Shown one piece after another: positions 45,130 to 56,090 of a stretch of 64,000 nucleotides of DNA (position 1 is its first letter; each line of letters starts with the position of its first letter). Both the position numbers and the translations under genes were made by a program. The notes below the pieces were generated by a model. It was not told the DNA's origin. It saw only the letters and a list, made by a program, of their open reading frames with translations, and made no database searches. This stretch comes from Isoetes taiwanensis (lineage: Eukaryota > Streptophyta > Lycopodiopsida > Isoetales > Isoetaceae), in NCBI GenBank assembly GCA_021234155.1, contig JAJEKV010000094.1, positions 3,330,535-3,394,534 of the forward strand, given 5' to 3'.

Positions 45130-45368
45130 AAAACCATTGGTTAATGCAAATGGGTTCAAACCATTGGTTAATGCAAATGGGTTCAAACCATTGGTTAATA
45201 AAACCATTGGTTAATGCAAATGGTTAATGCAAATGAGTTAATATCATTGGTTAATATCATTGGTTAATCAAAATAAAACCATTGGTTAATATCATTGGTT
45301 AATCAAAATAAAACCATTGGTTAATGCAAATGGGTTTGGTTAATGCAAATGGGTATGGTTAATTCTAT
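45130..45368. repeat. CCATTGGTTAATGCAAATGG minisatellite
   Basis: Eight or more imperfect copies of AACCATTGGTTAAT followed by GCAAATGGGTT or ATCATTGGTT variants. The core CCATTGG is self-complementary, so single strands could fold. Confidence 0.85.
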
Positions 45369-45703
45369 GCTTATCTAAATCTAATGGTCATCTAAGTCTA
45401 TGATTATCCACTTCAAGCAACCATTAATTAATTTTAATGGTTAAACTTAATGGTTAAAATTCAATGGTATCAGAATCGATCCAATGGTCTTAAATTTAAT
45501 TTTCAGCCTAATCATCTCACATAACATCAACAAGGTGGATATATAAATATATTGATTTCAGTAACCCGTATATACAAAATTGAACCAAGTACAAAATTGG
45601 AGGATGCTTAGCAGACAAAATTGCATCCCATCTTCAATAACTTAAATCATAGGTATGATAGCATATTAGAAGATTAGAAGTTCCCACAGTCAGAAGATAC
45701 AAC

Positions 45704-46678
45704 TTAATTTTTTTCCTTTTTAAACCTTTGCAGCATATATGACTCTGCAAGAGTCAGTCCATTTTCCTCCTCGTTGTCTGGAGAAGAAATAACATCTTCC
45801 TTTTGGACAATGTCGTTGCTTTTAACTGATATAAAAAAGGAAACACATCAGAAAACATAATCAAACAATAATAGGACGATATTGGAATCAGCAACTACAC
45901 ATTCTCTCACTTACCAATGTTCAACATTTCAGCACCAACATCATGAACATTAGCTCCATCATGAACATCAGCAACATGAACATCAGCACCAGGCAAATCC
46001 TTCATCAGGTTTCTTGGCATAATTGTTGGCTCCCCCAACTCCTTAAGGTCTGCTGCTACTGAAACAACTTTAAAGAGAAAGATTTAAAGTCAGCAGCCTA
46101 ACTATCTAAGTAATGAAGGTCAAACATACAATACCTTTGGATTTGCTACTGAGTGGACTGCCAAAAGCTTCTTCACCTTTATTAGCACATAGTCCATCCA
46201 TTAAGAATTGCATGTTGATGTCGTTCACAGCTGAAGAAGAACAAACAAGATCAACATAATATGAGACAAGAATACCATCACAATATGAAAACACTCACCT
46301 TTATTTACTAGATGTTTGGGAGACTTTGGGCTCTGCTTAGCTTCATCTGCATCTGTCATAGTCAGTTAGAATCCAGCACTCAATAAGCACAAAGTCAATA
46401 AGCACAAACTTACTCTCAAGTATTTTCTTTCTTGCACTCCTCGTCATGCGTTTCTTCATTGTCCTCTCAGGCACACTGTCATGTCCAGAGCTGCTACCTT
46501 CTTCATCAATTACAAATTTTCTTTTTTGGATCTTACCACTCTTGGGTTCATCAGTTTATGTTTCTTCCCCAGACTCTTGCTCATCATGGCTACCATCATC
46601 CTCATGAGCACTTGTCTGATCACTCATAAGCCCAAGCTCAACCAAAAGTGCAGAAGGCACTGATTCATCACAACACAC
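45704..46678 (-). CDS. 3' five exons of an unidentified acidic/basic nuclear-type protein
   Basis: Exons run 46678-46414, 46352-46299, 46230-46135, 46058-45915 and 45825-45704 (stop). Each has GT-AG borders, and all four introns are phase 1 with open frames joining cleanly (for example LE-N-ADEAKQ, NK-AVND, SK-VAAD, NI-VKSN). The product has an acidic stretch (SAHEDDGSHDEQESGEE) and basic clusters (MKKRMTRSARKK). Repeats follow (DVHVADVHDGANVHDVG), then an end QRFKKEKN. One in-frame TAA (46556-46558) interrupts exon 1. No family recognised. Composition suggests a nuclear protein. It converges on the transposase-like gene at 41.8-45 kb. Confidence 0.6.
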
Positions 46679-47760
46679 CTAAACACTTGCATGCTATCCG
46701 GCCGCAGACGAAAAAGCAAGCTAAGTGCCACTTATGACTGCACTTCACCAACATGCATGGTGTATTCATCACTAAAATCAAGGCCACACAAGACACAAGC
46801 TTGAGTAGAAGATAGAGGGAAAGTTATAAATACCCATGTTGATGTTGATGGCTTGAAATTTCTTATTATTACGTGGCCTGAAAATTTGAGTTGCTTTTGA
46901 ATGCCACTTTTCAATACTTACATCAAATCTTTGCTATATCTCGTTTGATATTGAAACCTCATCAACCAAAGAGTTGTACTTGCCCTTATCCATGCTCAGC
47001 AGTGGCTGGAAGACCCTTTAACAAGTCCTCCTATGTCTTCAAATGTGCAATTGTCTTCGATATTCGGCATCATCTCGCAAAATCTCGTTTCAAGTCACAT
47101 CCGAATTTGTATTTCTGCGCAGCGAGAATCGCTAATGCACATTTGCACACAACTTCGAAGCGGCCGGTACCTTCCATCCTTAGCACCTCTTCTTCAACTT
47201 TGATTAGCACGTTTCACGGCCTCACCCTTCATTTCCTCGAGCTTTCTTGCAGGCCCATCACAATCGAATGTTCTTCTCAAAACTATTGGCCGGGGGTTTT
47301 CCTTGACCTTTTCTTCACGGAATCCTTGTGCGAGTCTGCAGCAAAAGAAGCCCAGTTCACTAAAAACTCCTTTGGGTTTGCAAGAGCTTCCATGCGAAAG
47401 CTCTTGCAAATTGAGTTCGAACCCATTGATTGCGGCTTCTTCGGTATACCTTGTTAATCAAATCTGTCAATTCAGCCACGAAACACAGCCGACGGGCGTC
47501 CTTGATCTTCATTTTCCCACATTCAAGGGGACACGTCCAAACCTGTAACCATTCATTTTCCGAAACATCTTACGGCTTCAACTGCTTGGGCTTCTTTCCC
47601 ACCGAAGGCAGACCACGGCAAGTAGCGAATTCACGCTCTGTCCTAGCAACCCAAGCAGCGCAAATAAAATGGAAAAGCTTTAAATTCAATCTCTTGTAAT
47701 AAATCGGGGCGAAAAACCTCAACATTGTTACTGTTTGAAGCTGCTCCATCGCTTGAATTA
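46679..47760 (-). pseudogene. 5' part of the same or adjacent minus-strand gene, frame-broken
   Basis: Reading leftward, minus carries MEQLQTVTMLRFFAPIYYKR, ICAAWVARTEREFATCRGLP and RFEVVCKCALAILAAQKYKF. Then come CTFEDIGGLVK, LLSMDKGKYNSLVDEVS and a Cys/His-rich part. The last has ACVLCGLDFSDEYTMHVG, then CSHKWHLACFFVC in a shifted frame, resembling a PHD/RING-like zinc site. It leads into the exon at 46678. Several indels and stops. The + frame 46891-47457 is the shadow of this. Confidence 0.45.
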
Positions 47761-48050
47761 GACGGAGACGAAAAAGAGCTTGAAGAAAAAAAGAGCTTCA
47801 AAGGGCGCCTTTGTTCGTGCGAGCTAAAGAGCTTGAAGTTTCAAAAATTTGGGAAGCTTGGGAGGAATCGGACCCCAAATCATTTACGGCGCATTCCGAC
47901 TCGTAAAGCCCCTTCATCATCATGACCGCCCGGACTTCATTACGCCCGTCGCCGGACTTCATTACACCCGTCTGACTGTCTCAAAAAAAAAAGCGGCTTC
48001 GGATAAGGTTAACTTCTGACGTCTTTGAGATTTCACTTTTTTGTACACCA
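47761..48050. other. possible 5' flank of the minus-strand gene
   Basis: Contains an A-run and repeated CCGGACTTCATTAC words at 47928-47970. No separate gene. Confidence 0.3.
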
Positions 48051-48051
48051 C

Positions 48052-48503
48052 CAATAAAAAATGACCCTTATCAATATACACCGCATATCGTGAAACTTAG
48101 CACTCATCCATCTTCCTCGCCCAAAGACACCCCAACCCTTATTTTATGGAAAAAAAAAACAAATAGAATATGGAACTCTGGATCTCAAAGAACAAAAAAA
48201 TAACCAGTAGAATAGTACAAGATGAGTTAGGTTAAAGCTCGTATGTTCTAGTTTCCCTCTCACTACTCTTCTTTGCGTCTAGGTTGCTAGGAGTAGCCAT
48301 TGAGATAGAAAAATAATAGAAGATGTTTCATGTTGAAAATTATAAAATGAAGCAACAAAGGAGGAAGATGGGTAAAGCTAAAAGGAGCATTGGGAAGGGG
48401 CAGACATGGTGAGGTTGCATTTGGCAGGCATGGCCTGAGGTGCGATGAAGTTGAAACGAGGGATAGAGCTGGTGGCGTTGGACAAGAGCTTGCATTCGCA
48501 AAG
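48052..48503 (-). pseudogene. partial nsLTP copy: 3' coding end plus 3' flank
   Basis: Matches 49205-49612 through the 3' flank and the last codons of the LTP gene, then breaks at 48503 within the CxC (ECK) region. The signal peptide and first cysteines are absent, so no functional protein is possible. Confidence 0.85.
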
Positions 48504-48540
48504 CTCAGCTTTTAGTTGTTATGACTTCGCAAAAGCTTAG

Positions 48541-49204
48541 GAAAGGACACAAATTGAAGAAACCATAAAATATGCTCCCAACAAGTTCCCTCGGACGCAT
48601 ATTGAAGACAACATAACATATGCTCTCAAAATTGAAGACAACATAAAATATACTCTCAACAAGTTCTGCTGGATTGTAAAAGTTTTCATCATTACATGTT
48701 ATCAAATTGTGCCTAGCAATGCTGGGCACCATAATTAGTATGTAATAGAAATTTATAGTTTGAAAACCTACTGCATGTACTCCGTCCCATAAGTCGTAGA
48801 TCTTCCCGTGGACATTAAAAAACTATCCTATCTTTATTTTGTATGGTAAGCTCGAGGAAAAATATAACTTCAAAAGGCTTTCTTATCTTGTATATCAACA
48901 CAGAAATTTAGAGACTTGCGTACATCTATAATATTTAGAATGAAGTACTAGAAATGGAATATGCTTTTCTAGAAAATTGTAGGTTAGTTAGTATTTTTCA
49001 TTATCACATTGACAACATCCTTCTAGGACACAATATCACATTGACAACATCCATCTAGGACAAAATAAGGATTCATGAGCAAACCATCTGGTAGTCAACA
49101 CACACCACATATGATAAGACTTGCACTTTACTTCTTCTGGGGCTTCTCACCCGATGGGAGCCAGTGGGTTATTGATTAGGACATATAAGGCTTCATGCAC
49201 AAAC
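48541..49204 (+). repeat. R1 - truncated (TCTTA) element - R2, copy 2, without GLR fragment
   Basis: 48558-48772 is R1, 48773-48833 the tail end of the TCTTA element, and 48833-49204 is R2. Compared with 39392-40873, the GLR fragment and most of the TCTTA element are missing. R1 here joins directly to GCATGTACTCCGTCCC. The block is flanked by direct repeats of LTP sequence (48052-48503 and 49205-49620). Confidence 0.85.
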
Positions 49205-49490
49205 CATTTATCAATATACACCGCATAGCGTGAAACTTGCACTCATCCATCTTCCTCGCCCAAAGAGAAGACACCCCAACCCTTATTTTATGGAAAAAAA
49301 GACAAATAGAATATGGAACTCTGGATCTCAAAGAACAAAAAAGGTTAAAGCCCGAATGTTCTAGTTTCCATCTCACTACTCTTGTTTGCATCCCGGTTGT
49401 TAGGAGTAACCATTGAGATAGAAAAAAGATAGAAGATGTTACATGTTGAAAATTATAAAAGCAAGCAACAAAAGAGGAAGATAGGTAAAG

Positions 49491-49832
49491 CTAAGGGGAG
49501 CATTGGGAAGGGGCAGACATGGTGAGGTTGCATTTGGCAGGCATGGCCTGAGCTGCAGTGAAGTTGAAACGAGGGATAGAGGTGGTGGCGTTGGACAAGA
49601 GCTTGCATTCGCATATTTCGTCGGGTGTGGTGGATCTGAGTACGTCGCAGCAGGCCCTTGTTGGGTTTGGCGGATTCGCCCCCATTACTGAAGCTGCGCA
49701 CGCCCCCAGCCTGAACTTAGCCAGCCCGCAGTTTACCTTTGGCGTCTCAGGCCCTGCGCTTTCCACCATAGCTATGCTTACTACTATGTTTATCATAAGC
49801 ACCCATCCCAACACCACCAGTTTCTTCTCCAT
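49491..49832 (-). CDS. non-specific lipid-transfer protein (nsLTP / 2S-albumin superfamily)
   Basis: 113 codons, intact. Residues 1-26 form a signal peptide (MEKKLVVLGWVLMINIVV, cleavage near VESA). The eight-cysteine motif is complete: NCG, x9, GAC, x15, ACC, x11, ICEC, x24, AKC, x9, SQC. These secreted, disulphide-bonded helical proteins carry lipids in the apoplast or cell wall. Length and spacing are normal for the family. The first ATG gives the signal peptide, so it is taken as the start. There is no intron. A 3' partial copy lies 1.1 kb downstream in the gene's own orientation. Confidence 0.92.
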   Translation of the reverse strand: MEKKLVVLGWVLMINIVVSIAMVESAGPETPKVNCGLAKFRLGACAASVMGANPPNPTRACCDVLRSTTPDEICECKLLSNATTSIPRFNFTAAQAMPAKCNLTMSAPSQCSP

Positions 49833-49837
49833 TCTTT

Positions 49838-50236
49838 CGCCTTATAACGCTGCAGTATACAACCAAAAGTTTAGTAAGACTTTGCTAGCTTATTAGACTA
49901 TCTTCATAGAGGTGTCAGTTTTACTATTTTCTTCATTGTTTTCATAGCAGGCTGCCCAAATGCTGCCCTGCTTTAACCACTCTAACTTAGTCTGTAACCA
50001 TGCACACTCTGTAACTACTTACTCTACCACTTATTATAACACTACATTATTCTTTCGCCTTATAACGCTGCATTATACAACCAAACTTTTAGTACTTTGC
50101 TATAGAGATGTCAGTTCTATTTTCTTCTTTGTTTTCATCACAGGCTGCCCTGCTAAGTGCTATACTTAACCACTCTAACTTAATCTGTAACCATGCATAC
50201 TCTGTAACTACTCTACCACTTATTATAACACTACAT
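49838..50236. repeat. tandem duplication of about 200 bp upstream of nsLTP
   Basis: TTCGCCTTATAACGCTGCA...ACAACCAAA and the later ACTCTAACTTA(G/A)TCTGTAACC...CTACCACTTATTATAACAC occur twice, at 49838-50047 and 50053-50236. It covers the 5' leader/promoter region of the LTP gene. Confidence 0.85.
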
Positions 50237-51360
50237 AGGCATGCATACCCCAACCATTCCTCCCTGCATTCATACAGAATAACTTAACACCTGTACACAT
50301 CCCAGAAAACAGATTCTGCCCTGAAGCATCCAAACAAGACCGAGAATGCAATGCAAAACCACTACTTGTTTCCATAAAAAAGACATGCTTACAAAGCACA
50401 CAGCCACAATACCAAAAACCGTTTGCTCAGAAAATGATACCTGACTATCCGCCGAGAAGACCCTGAAGAAATAAGACGCAGCGACAATGCATGGTTCATA
50501 TAGGGGCGTAACCTAACCACGGTAGGGTTAGTTTATGGGTTACTTATCACGGGTATTTGTTTACTGGACTCTGGTCGGTGCGTTCGATTTTTGGGCCTCA
50601 CAAATCACAATATATTCTGCACCAGGTATTTAGAAAACAAAAACAATTGCCCATGCTCATCCTACACCCCAAGCCAACTGAAGTTGTCAGAGTTTTACTT
50701 GGTTGCTTTCCATTCTATCTGAACACACGTCGATCTCAGATGTTGATGTCTCGTTTGTGGCGAGTTGTTTCTCTTGCTATGTTATTTCTTGGAAGATCAC
50801 ATTCTCTTTTCTCTAATTTGTTGGTACACGAGCTGTTTCACATCATTGAAGTAATACATTAATATGGGTACTAAACTCTTTGCTTTTGGATGTTTTTCGG
50901 TGGTCTAAAACGCAAACCCTTTGAACAGTGATTTAATACTGATGTAATCAACCCGATTTGCATTTGGATACACTGCCAAGGGGGTGTCACCTATAAGCCC
51001 CCTCAAAACCACGTGCGTGAATGGCAAGAAAATACCACCTTTCTTAAAAATCTTAAAGAGGTTACCATATCATACGATTAGAGACCGTTGGTACATAAGC
51101 ACACACATAGGCTTAATAGCATTATGGTTTTACCATCAGACATTCCAAAAATTAGAGAGAATGGCAAATGGCAACAAATACTTTAAAGATGTTTCATGGC
51201 GCAGGTAGCGGCTAGGACGGCGGGAGAAAAGGGAGGCCGCCCTCCTCTTCTCTCAATCCGGCACTGTTTCTGGCTTCTTGAGGGATTTCGAAATCCATAG
51301 GGCTAGTAGGAGACTCTTTCTGCAAATTTAGAGGATCTGCACAAATCAAGGCTGCTGGTT
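50237..51360. other. intergenic, no gene recognised
   Basis: AT-rich. The frames at 50557-50862 and 50984-51208 have no recognised product. Confidence 0.4.
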
Positions 51361-51364
51361 CCTC

Positions 51365-52303
51365 TTCTCCTTGAAGTCTTTTTCAGGGCGGTTCTCTCAA
51401 AGGCTTACAAGTAATCCACTAACGTGGATCTTTTTGCTCTAATGCATCAGATGCATTATGTTTCCTTGCAAGCATGGAGGATCTTGGCAGATTTTTGTGA
51501 TTTTTCTGCAATCCAAAGACTTCCAAATGATGGAATAGTAGTATCTTTCTCATATCCGATCTTTTGCGATTGAGCGGCTGAAAAAATTGCGAGACTTTAT
51601 TTTCAACCCGATAGGAACACACCGAAAGGATATATGTGTCCATAAGGTGGAGCGAAATCATGTTTAGCTCTTGAGGAAAGAATACTTCTAGTTATTTAGG
51701 TTACTTGCAGTCTCATCTTATTCCAGATTCTTTAAACAGCATTTTGATTTCTTTCTCTTCCTTTTGCTCTTTCTTGCTAGCAGAAAGGTTTAGAGTTGTT
51801 TTTCAAAGAACAGAGTAGTTGGATCCATTCTACAGATCCGTTAAAAGAAATGGACTCAATTGTGATTCCTGGGCTAGGGATATGTTGTGCACAGGACGAC
51901 GCCTTCATATCATAAGCCAGACTTTTGAGGGGAAGTCTGGTGACTGGGCTTATGTGTCTAGCTAGCCTCGAGTTGATTGTTTCACTTCCCGACAATGTAG
52001 CATCTCATTTGGGTTCATATTCTGGGTAAGTAATTTGCAGTTCTGATCAAAATCTAGAGGCATTGGCAGCTTCTTTGAGAAATGTGGCAGATTTCTCATG
52101 TTACTCCTGTTTCTTTTCTCATCTTCTCTATTCTTGCAAGAGGATTTTGAGCATTCAAGATATATCTGCAGCTTTTGGAAAATATGTACTTGACTCCTGT
52201 AGTATTCTCCCTAGTTTGGAAGATGTTGATTTGGATCCTGTAGTACAAACTAAAAAGAAGAAGAGGTTGAGAGAGACCTATAAAAGCACAATTTCATTAT
52301 AAT
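51365..52303 (+). pseudogene. unidentified multi-exon gene remnant
   Basis: A first block near 51375-51500 reads VDLFALMHQMHYVSLQAWRI, then LADFCDFSAIQRLPNDG. A second exon, about 51780-52026, reads GLELFFKEQSSWIHSTDPLK, MDSIVIPGLGICCAQDDAF, LLRGSLVTGLMCLASLELI, to a GTAAGT donor near 52027. A third, from about 52057, reads EALAASLRNVADF, then FGKYVLDSCSILPSLED, and ends KKKKRLRETYKSTISL. Two in-frame stops occur. A helical-repeat protein is likely; identity unknown. Confidence 0.45.
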
Positions 52304-52337
52304 GGAAAAAATTTTAGTAAACTGGAATTTTTTTATT

Positions 52338-52500
52338 ATGGGGGTTGTATAGACCTTATGCAGGGGTTGTATACACGCGTATGTACTGATTACCACGTAT
52401 CATAGACCTTATCTTGGGGGTTGTATACACGTTAACGATTACCACTCGTATCATAGACCTTATCTCGGGGGTTGTATACACGTCTGCGAAGACAGTGTAT
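52338..52500. repeat. three tandem copies of a unit of about 62 bp
   Basis: The unit is ATAGACCTTATCTTGGGGGT followed by TGTATACACG and ATTACCAC-GTATC. The copies differ by a few bases. Confidence 0.85.
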
Positions 52501-52616
52501 CATACATACATGAATATTTAGAGAACATAATAACACGGTATCATATACCAACTTCCAAACACAATAGAGACCGAAGTATGAACTATGTATGTCCCTAGTA
52601 ACTTTCTCCCAAGTTC

Positions 52617-53230
52617 CTAACTCCTTCCCCTTCCCCTTCCCCTTTCCCTTCCCCTGCGAGGTCTAACCCATGCATCTGGGTTAGGAAACCAGAGCTCACG
52701 CATATCCCAGCCTGATTCTTCCCACCATATGGGGTATCTAGTCATTGCAAAAAGTAATTCCACAGGATGATACTCACGTAAAAAGAGCAAACCCAACTCC
52801 ACAAAACCGTTGTACTCATTGTAGTACGTCCTAATAAGGCCATACATCTGTCCCTTACAAATTTCATGAATGAACTCTGATATGTATTGATCCGAGAGAG
52901 TGTGCTAAATATCGAGCACAAAGAAGAGGCCTCAATTGCTGTAGCATCTCGTCCCGAAAAAGGAGGGGTTCAAGAATTCCCCTCATTGCAAGTCTCCTAT
53001 AACATTGGATGGATTAATTTCCATCGGTGGCTCATGACCACAATCAAATCGCTCGCATGAAGTTGATCAACTCCATTGTAAGCTCCTTGGTGGGGCGTGG
53101 GCAACCTCCACTCCAAGAAATGGTCAAATAGCTCATCGGTTCCGGGCCGCGCCTGAGAATGGCTGGGGCATGCTTTGCAAGCCTTCTCGGAGTAGCCAGG
53201 GGATTGGGTCTAATCATTTGCAAAAGCAAG
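52617..53230 (-). pseudogene. unidentified protein, two frames
   Basis: Minus strand: LATPRRLAKHAPAILRRG, MLQQLRPLLCARYLAH, then (after one frameshift) TLSDQYISEFIHEICKGQM, YGLIRTYYNEYNGFVELGLL, FLREYHPVELLFAM and WWEESGWDMRELWFPNPDAW. The C-terminus is Arg/Gly-rich and ends at 52617 in a CCTTCC stretch. No family recognised. One or two indels separate the frames. Confidence 0.4.
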
Positions 53231-53259
53231 CAAGGATCACCGACGAAAAAGGAACACGG

Positions 53260-53735
53260 AGCTGAAGCAGAAAAGTAGCAAGATCAAGAGCAAGGAACAA
53301 GATCAAGTAGCAAGGAGCGGGAATGAAGTAGCAAGGAACAAGGATCAAGATCAAGTAGCAAGGAGCAATGAACAAGGAAGATCAAGTGCCAAGAAGATCA
53401 AGGAACAAGGAACATCAATGAGCAATAAGCAAGGATCAAGATCAAGTAGCAAAGAACAAGATCTAGTAGCAAGATCAAGAGCAAGGAACAAGATTAAGTA
53501 GCAAGGAGCACGGGATGAAGTAGCAAGGAACAAGGATCAAGATCAAGTAGCAAGAAGCAATGAACAAGGAAGATCGTAGCAAGAAGATCAAGGAACAAAG
53601 GAAGATCAAGTAGCAAGAAGATCACGGAACAAGGAAGATTAAGTAACAAGAAGATCAAGGAACAAGGAAGATGAAGGAGCAAGAAGCAAGGATCAAGATC
53701 AAGTAGCAAGGTGAAAAGTGAGAAGTGAAAGCAAG
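53260..53735. repeat. minisatellite, CAAGATCAAGTAGCAAGGA unit
   Basis: About 475 bp of permuted words AAGGAACAAG, GATCAAGTAGC and AAGAAGATCAAGG, unit about 18-38 bp. The antisense frames at 53351 and 53494 are Leu/Asp-rich artefacts. Confidence 0.9.
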
Positions 53736-53864
53736 GTGAAAGAATTTAAAGCTACGAATCCAATAATGTTGAAGTATAATACCAATAATGTTGAAGTATA
53801 ATACCAATAATCTTGCCGATAATACCAATAATCTTTGAGTATTATACCAATAATTCTACAACCA

Positions 53865-53873
53865 CTATAAAAG
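53865..53873 (+). promoter_or_regulatory. candidate TATA box of the 79-aa ORF
   Basis: CTATAAAAG lies 36 bp before the ATG at 53909. If used, the leader would be only about 10 nt. Sequence match only. Confidence 0.35.
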
Positions 53874-53908
53874 CGACTCCATTGGGTGGTAGAAGTCATT
53901 CATCTCCC

Positions 53909-54148
53909 ATGGCTTATAATATTTATGAAGATCGGTTTGAGACCATTATTTGCTCCATGAGCTACAATGATATTGTTCGGTGCATACATAAAGGTGTTAA
54001 GCTGGATCCCTACTTACAATCCAAAGCTTATGGTCCTGAGTGTCATTGCCCTGGCCTTACTCATGTTGTGATCTATCTTCTTTGGCTTCCTGAGCACCAT
54101 GCCTACGAGCTGAATGGGATCACGTTAGCAGGGATTGAAGATGAGTGA
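53909..54148 (+). CDS. small protein, 79 aa, unknown family
   Basis: Starts MAYNIYEDRFETIICSMSYN and continues DIVRCIHKGVKLDPYLQSKA, YGPECHCPGL, then WLPEHHAYELNG and a final GIEDE. The frame is open further upstream, but the ATG after CATCTCCC gives the natural start. A relative on the minus strand at 60.8 kb shares CSM-YND, RCI and LD-YLQ at identical spacing. That conservation argues that the frame is translated or was recently. Function unknown. Confidence 0.5.
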   Translation: MAYNIYEDRFETIICSMSYNDIVRCIHKGVKLDPYLQSKAYGPECHCPGLTHVVIYLLWLPEHHAYELNGITLAGIEDE

Positions 54149-55380
54149 ATCATCGACTCTATAATGCCATCAATAATATGTGCATCTAAATTATATGTAT
54201 GCCATCAATAATGTGTGCATCAGATGTAATGATGTGTATTAAACACCTATTATAAAAGATGTAAGGATGTAGTATAAGCATAATGAAAGATAATTGATGT
54301 ATCGACTGGGTATTAATTGTATAAAATGCAGCTGTATTATAGCAAAAGAAATTACATACATGATTATCGAGAACATGACTGAGATTGAGAGCTTTTAGCT
54401 AATGCTATGTCCCCCCACATGTTAACAATGTATTTTGGAATCTGAACAGTCTTCGGTCTTTTGCCATTTGCATCCCATGCATAATGTATGGCATCTAACT
54501 TCTCATACCTTGATGGATCTGATGGATTGGGTCGCCAACGTTTAGTTAAGCAAACTGTATAGTCATGTGAGGCTCTGCTTCTAGCCTAGGTCCTTCTTTA
54601 GGGCTCATGTGAGGCTCTGCTGCTTCTAGACTAAGTCCATCTAACTCTTGTGGATTCATAGCAGCTTTAAAAGAAACTGTGTAGCTAGCGATATGCCAAC
54701 AGTAGCAAAGCAGCAACAATACCTAAAACTCTGGGGGGAAAAAAAAAACCCACTTTAATGAGTGTCAATAAGCCGTGAAATAATTCATTAAGATTCTAGT
54801 AAACTACTGAGTTTCAAGTTTGACGGTTATAGGCACCCTATTGAGTTTCAAGTTGATGATTATAGGCACCTATGGTTAATCTACTGAGTTTGACGGTTCA
54901 CGGTTATATGAAATGCATTCTCATTCTCGTCAACAAGTTTAACATATGATCTGACCCAGCTACTGACTCCATGAGGAAACTCCATCATCGAGGTTGGCAC
55001 TCAACTGAACATATTGCATTAGACCACCTGACAAACTCACGAATATTTAATGAAATATACGCCAATCCCTATATTAGTGTTGGACTTTCGTTAACAACAC
55101 TGTCAGAAAATAGGGTATATCTCATTAAAATATCCTCCTGACCTTCCATAAGAGTACAACACCCACCTTTCGAAACCGCGTGATCGAAGCCAACAAGCGG
55201 TACCAGGAGAGGGCTATACACCTCGATGAAAGGTTGACCCTAGCAATCCTCGACATCAGCAATGACACCGACCCTCGGCATGGCACAATTCAATGTGGCA
55301 CACCAGGAGGATCAATTGCCTCGACCAAGGATCAATTTCAAAACTCTAAAACCTAATCTCTCTTAATCAACTCCCTAACT
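54149..55380. other. intergenic with two short tandem duplications
   Basis: A unit containing TGTGAGGCTCTGCT recurs at 54568-54660, and CTACTGAGTTTCAAGTTTGACGG-like units recur at 54805-54905. No gene is recognised. Confidence 0.4.
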
Positions 55381-56090
55381 GCTACTGTTGTCGGTAAAAA
55401 GGGTAGGCAACCAAATTTCTAATTCTTATTTTTTTCTTTTGTTTTTGTTTAATTGTTTTTTTTCTCATTATTTTATGGTCTCTTTTTCTCTTTTCTCTTT
55501 ATTATTTTTTTTCTCTCTTTTTTTCTCTTTTTTTTCTCATTATTTTCTCTACGAAAATCAGTCTGGATTCGTCCATAGAACAAGATGCTCACCATCGTCA
55601 CGCCCCTCGATGGAGGGGGGCAACAGGCGAGGGCCTCACTATGGAGGAACCCTAGAACTACAATAAAAGAAACAACAACAAAAAACTAACTAAGTTTGCC
55701 TAGAAACTAAGAAAAAAGTAAAAAAAAAAGGCAAAGGGGGCACAAAGTTGTAGAAGCGAGCATAAAGGTTTACCTTGTCCTACAAGAAAAAAACTCTCTT
55801 AGCCCGTTATGTATAAAAAAAAAAAAAAATTTTACCTTGAAAAAAACCTGGAAAGAGTTTGCGTAAGCAAAAATTAAGCTTTAAAACTACGCTGAAAATT
55901 TTTTGCGTGGCGAACACGAAGGTTCGCTTTTGTAATTTTTTTTTCCTCGGCGAGGTTAAAATCTGAAAAATATGTATTTAACTTAAAATACGTATTTTTG
56001 GACTTTATATGTCTGGAAAAATAATTTCGTACGTACAGAACCTATCCCTGTCATGTACAGACTTGGTCTCGGCCTCATCGGTTTCAAGTT
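55380..56090. other. low-complexity T-rich and A-rich stretch
   Basis: Long TTTTTCTCTTT runs at 55425-55545 and A-runs at 55720-55835. The copia reading frame does not continue into it, so it marks the truncated end of that element. Confidence 0.5.

Noticed and set aside
45130-45368. Possible CRISPR-like array (CCATTGG repeats)
   Set aside because: The units are contiguous, without unique spacers of constant length, and the setting is plant nuclear DNA. It is a minisatellite.
46891-47457. 188-codon + strand frame
   Set aside because: The minus strand carries more protein-like blocks that connect to well-spliced exons, so the + frame is treated as a shadow.
52617-52660. Arg/Gly-rich RNA-binding tail
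   Set aside because: The RGRERGRGRGR end derives from a CCCCTTCC simple repeat, so it is not used as functional evidence.
53351-53709. Leu/Asp-rich minus frames
   Set aside because: Both are translations of the CAAGATCAAG minisatellite.
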